A DNA stretch of 38,634 nt, from positions 1 through 38,634 of the forward strand of contig NZ_VJZC01000036.1 of the NCBI RefSeq assembly GCF_009377185.1, written 5' to 3'. Every line of letters begins with the position of its first letter. Position 1 is the stretch's first letter. Source of the DNA: Streptomyces spongiae. Lineage in GTDB: Bacteria > Actinomycetota > Actinomycetes > Streptomycetales > Streptomycetaceae. The notes beneath the pieces were generated by a model. That model saw only the letters and a program-made list of their open reading frames with translations. It was not told where the DNA came from and did not search any database. The position numbers were made by a program, and so were the translations under genes. This document shows, piece by piece, positions 38,445 to 38,634 of this stretch.

Positions 38445-38634
38445 ATGACCACCGAGGCGAGCCCCGCCCTCTGGGTCGGGACCTTCCACGGGCATCACAG
38501 GGGGGCCAAGGTCGTCGCCACCGCGACCCGCACCGACTCCGCCCCGCTCCCGTACGGCTGGGAATGCTCCTGCGGGATCGGTCAGCGATTCCCCACCGAG
38601 GACGGCATCTTCGACAGCGCATGGCGTCACACCC
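38445..38634 (+). CDS. Start of a plus-strand hypothetical gene, runs off the window
   Basis: The ATG at 38445 follows AAGGAG at a good distance and opens MTTEASPALWVGTFHGHHRG, continuing with YGWECSCGIGQRFPTEDGIF and WRHT to the last base. The CSCG motif in a WECSCGIGQRF context suggests a small zinc-ribbon fold with a probable second Cys/His pair beyond the edge. In-frame sequence 5' to an ATG at 38346 (MFTLESRHFQVPAALAAALL) could add 33 residues, but has a weaker ribosome site. It is transcribed opposite to the operons. Confidence 0.65.
   Translation, partial: MTTEASPALWVGTFHGHHRGAKVVATATRTDSAPLPYGWECSCGIGQRFPTEDGIFDSAWRHT

Noticed and set aside
1..38634. tRNA, rRNA or an att site pair
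   Set aside because: I saw no cloverleaf, rRNA segment or integrase gene, so I cannot say from this window whether the element is integrated or a plasmid.

Overview
This is high-GC actinobacterial DNA, almost certainly from Streptomyces. The codon use, the GTG/ATG starts with GGAGG-type ribosome sites, and the families present (SAV_2336 N-terminal domain, Replic_Relax, TcpC) all point there. Nearly every real gene lies on the minus strand. The window looks like a large conjugative element (plasmid or integrative element) whose left end has been heavily hit by insertion elements.

Positions 1-9540 are a scrap-yard of mobile DNA around one cargo unit. There is an IS5-family element with a TAA target duplication and a -1 frameshift transposase. 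Next comes a divergent TetR regulator / aldo-keto reductase pair with two palindromic operators. A truncated IS5-type transposase follows, then two group II introns head to tail (the first with a dead maturase, the second intact), then a complete IS256-family element. The intron/IS256 border falls exactly on the tip of the IS inverted repeat. IS256 has cut off a Gp88-like gene.

Positions 9550-13160 hold small accessory genes: a decayed SAV_2336-type gene, a zinc-ribbon protein, a small HExxH metalloprotease-like protein overlapping an unknown gene, and two near-identical promoters.

Positions 13160-36186 are the core, laid out as three minus-strand operons. Operon I (35132 to 25852) encodes a type IV secretion channel: a small protein, a TcpC/VirB8-like protein, a two-helix membrane protein, a TcpE/PrgI-like protein, the VirB4 ATPase, VirB6-like, a second VirB8-like protein, and a transglycosylase-NlpC/P60 wall hydrolase. 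Operon II (25556 to 19121) encodes DNA handling: a membrane protein, a VirD4/TraG-type coupling ATPase, a Replic_Relax protein, a ParB-like protein and a Cys-rich DUF4417-like protein. Operon III (19027 to 13160) encodes a small protein, a 905-residue protein ending in a kinase-like domain, a 745-residue protein with an ADP-ribosyltransferase-like C-terminus, and a 154-residue protein. The two giants start with the same 13-residue tag, coded by a 41-bp near-identical repeat.

A 34-bp element, GGATGTCACACGGCGG-N10-CACCCCTA, stands in front of all three operons with every fixed base conserved. It makes them one regulon and ties the two giant proteins to the secretion/transfer machine. This is the best candidate for an undescribed system here: a transfer apparatus with its own co-regulated candidate effectors.

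Positions 36187-37417 are non-coding and carry an array of GACAAGGGGT iterons spaced near multiples of 11 bp, then CGCACCGGTGCG palindromes; this is a likely origin or partition region. A sigma-factor-like gene sits directly beside it. The right end has a zinc-ribbon gene, a gene remnant, and the start of a plus-strand gene that runs off the window.
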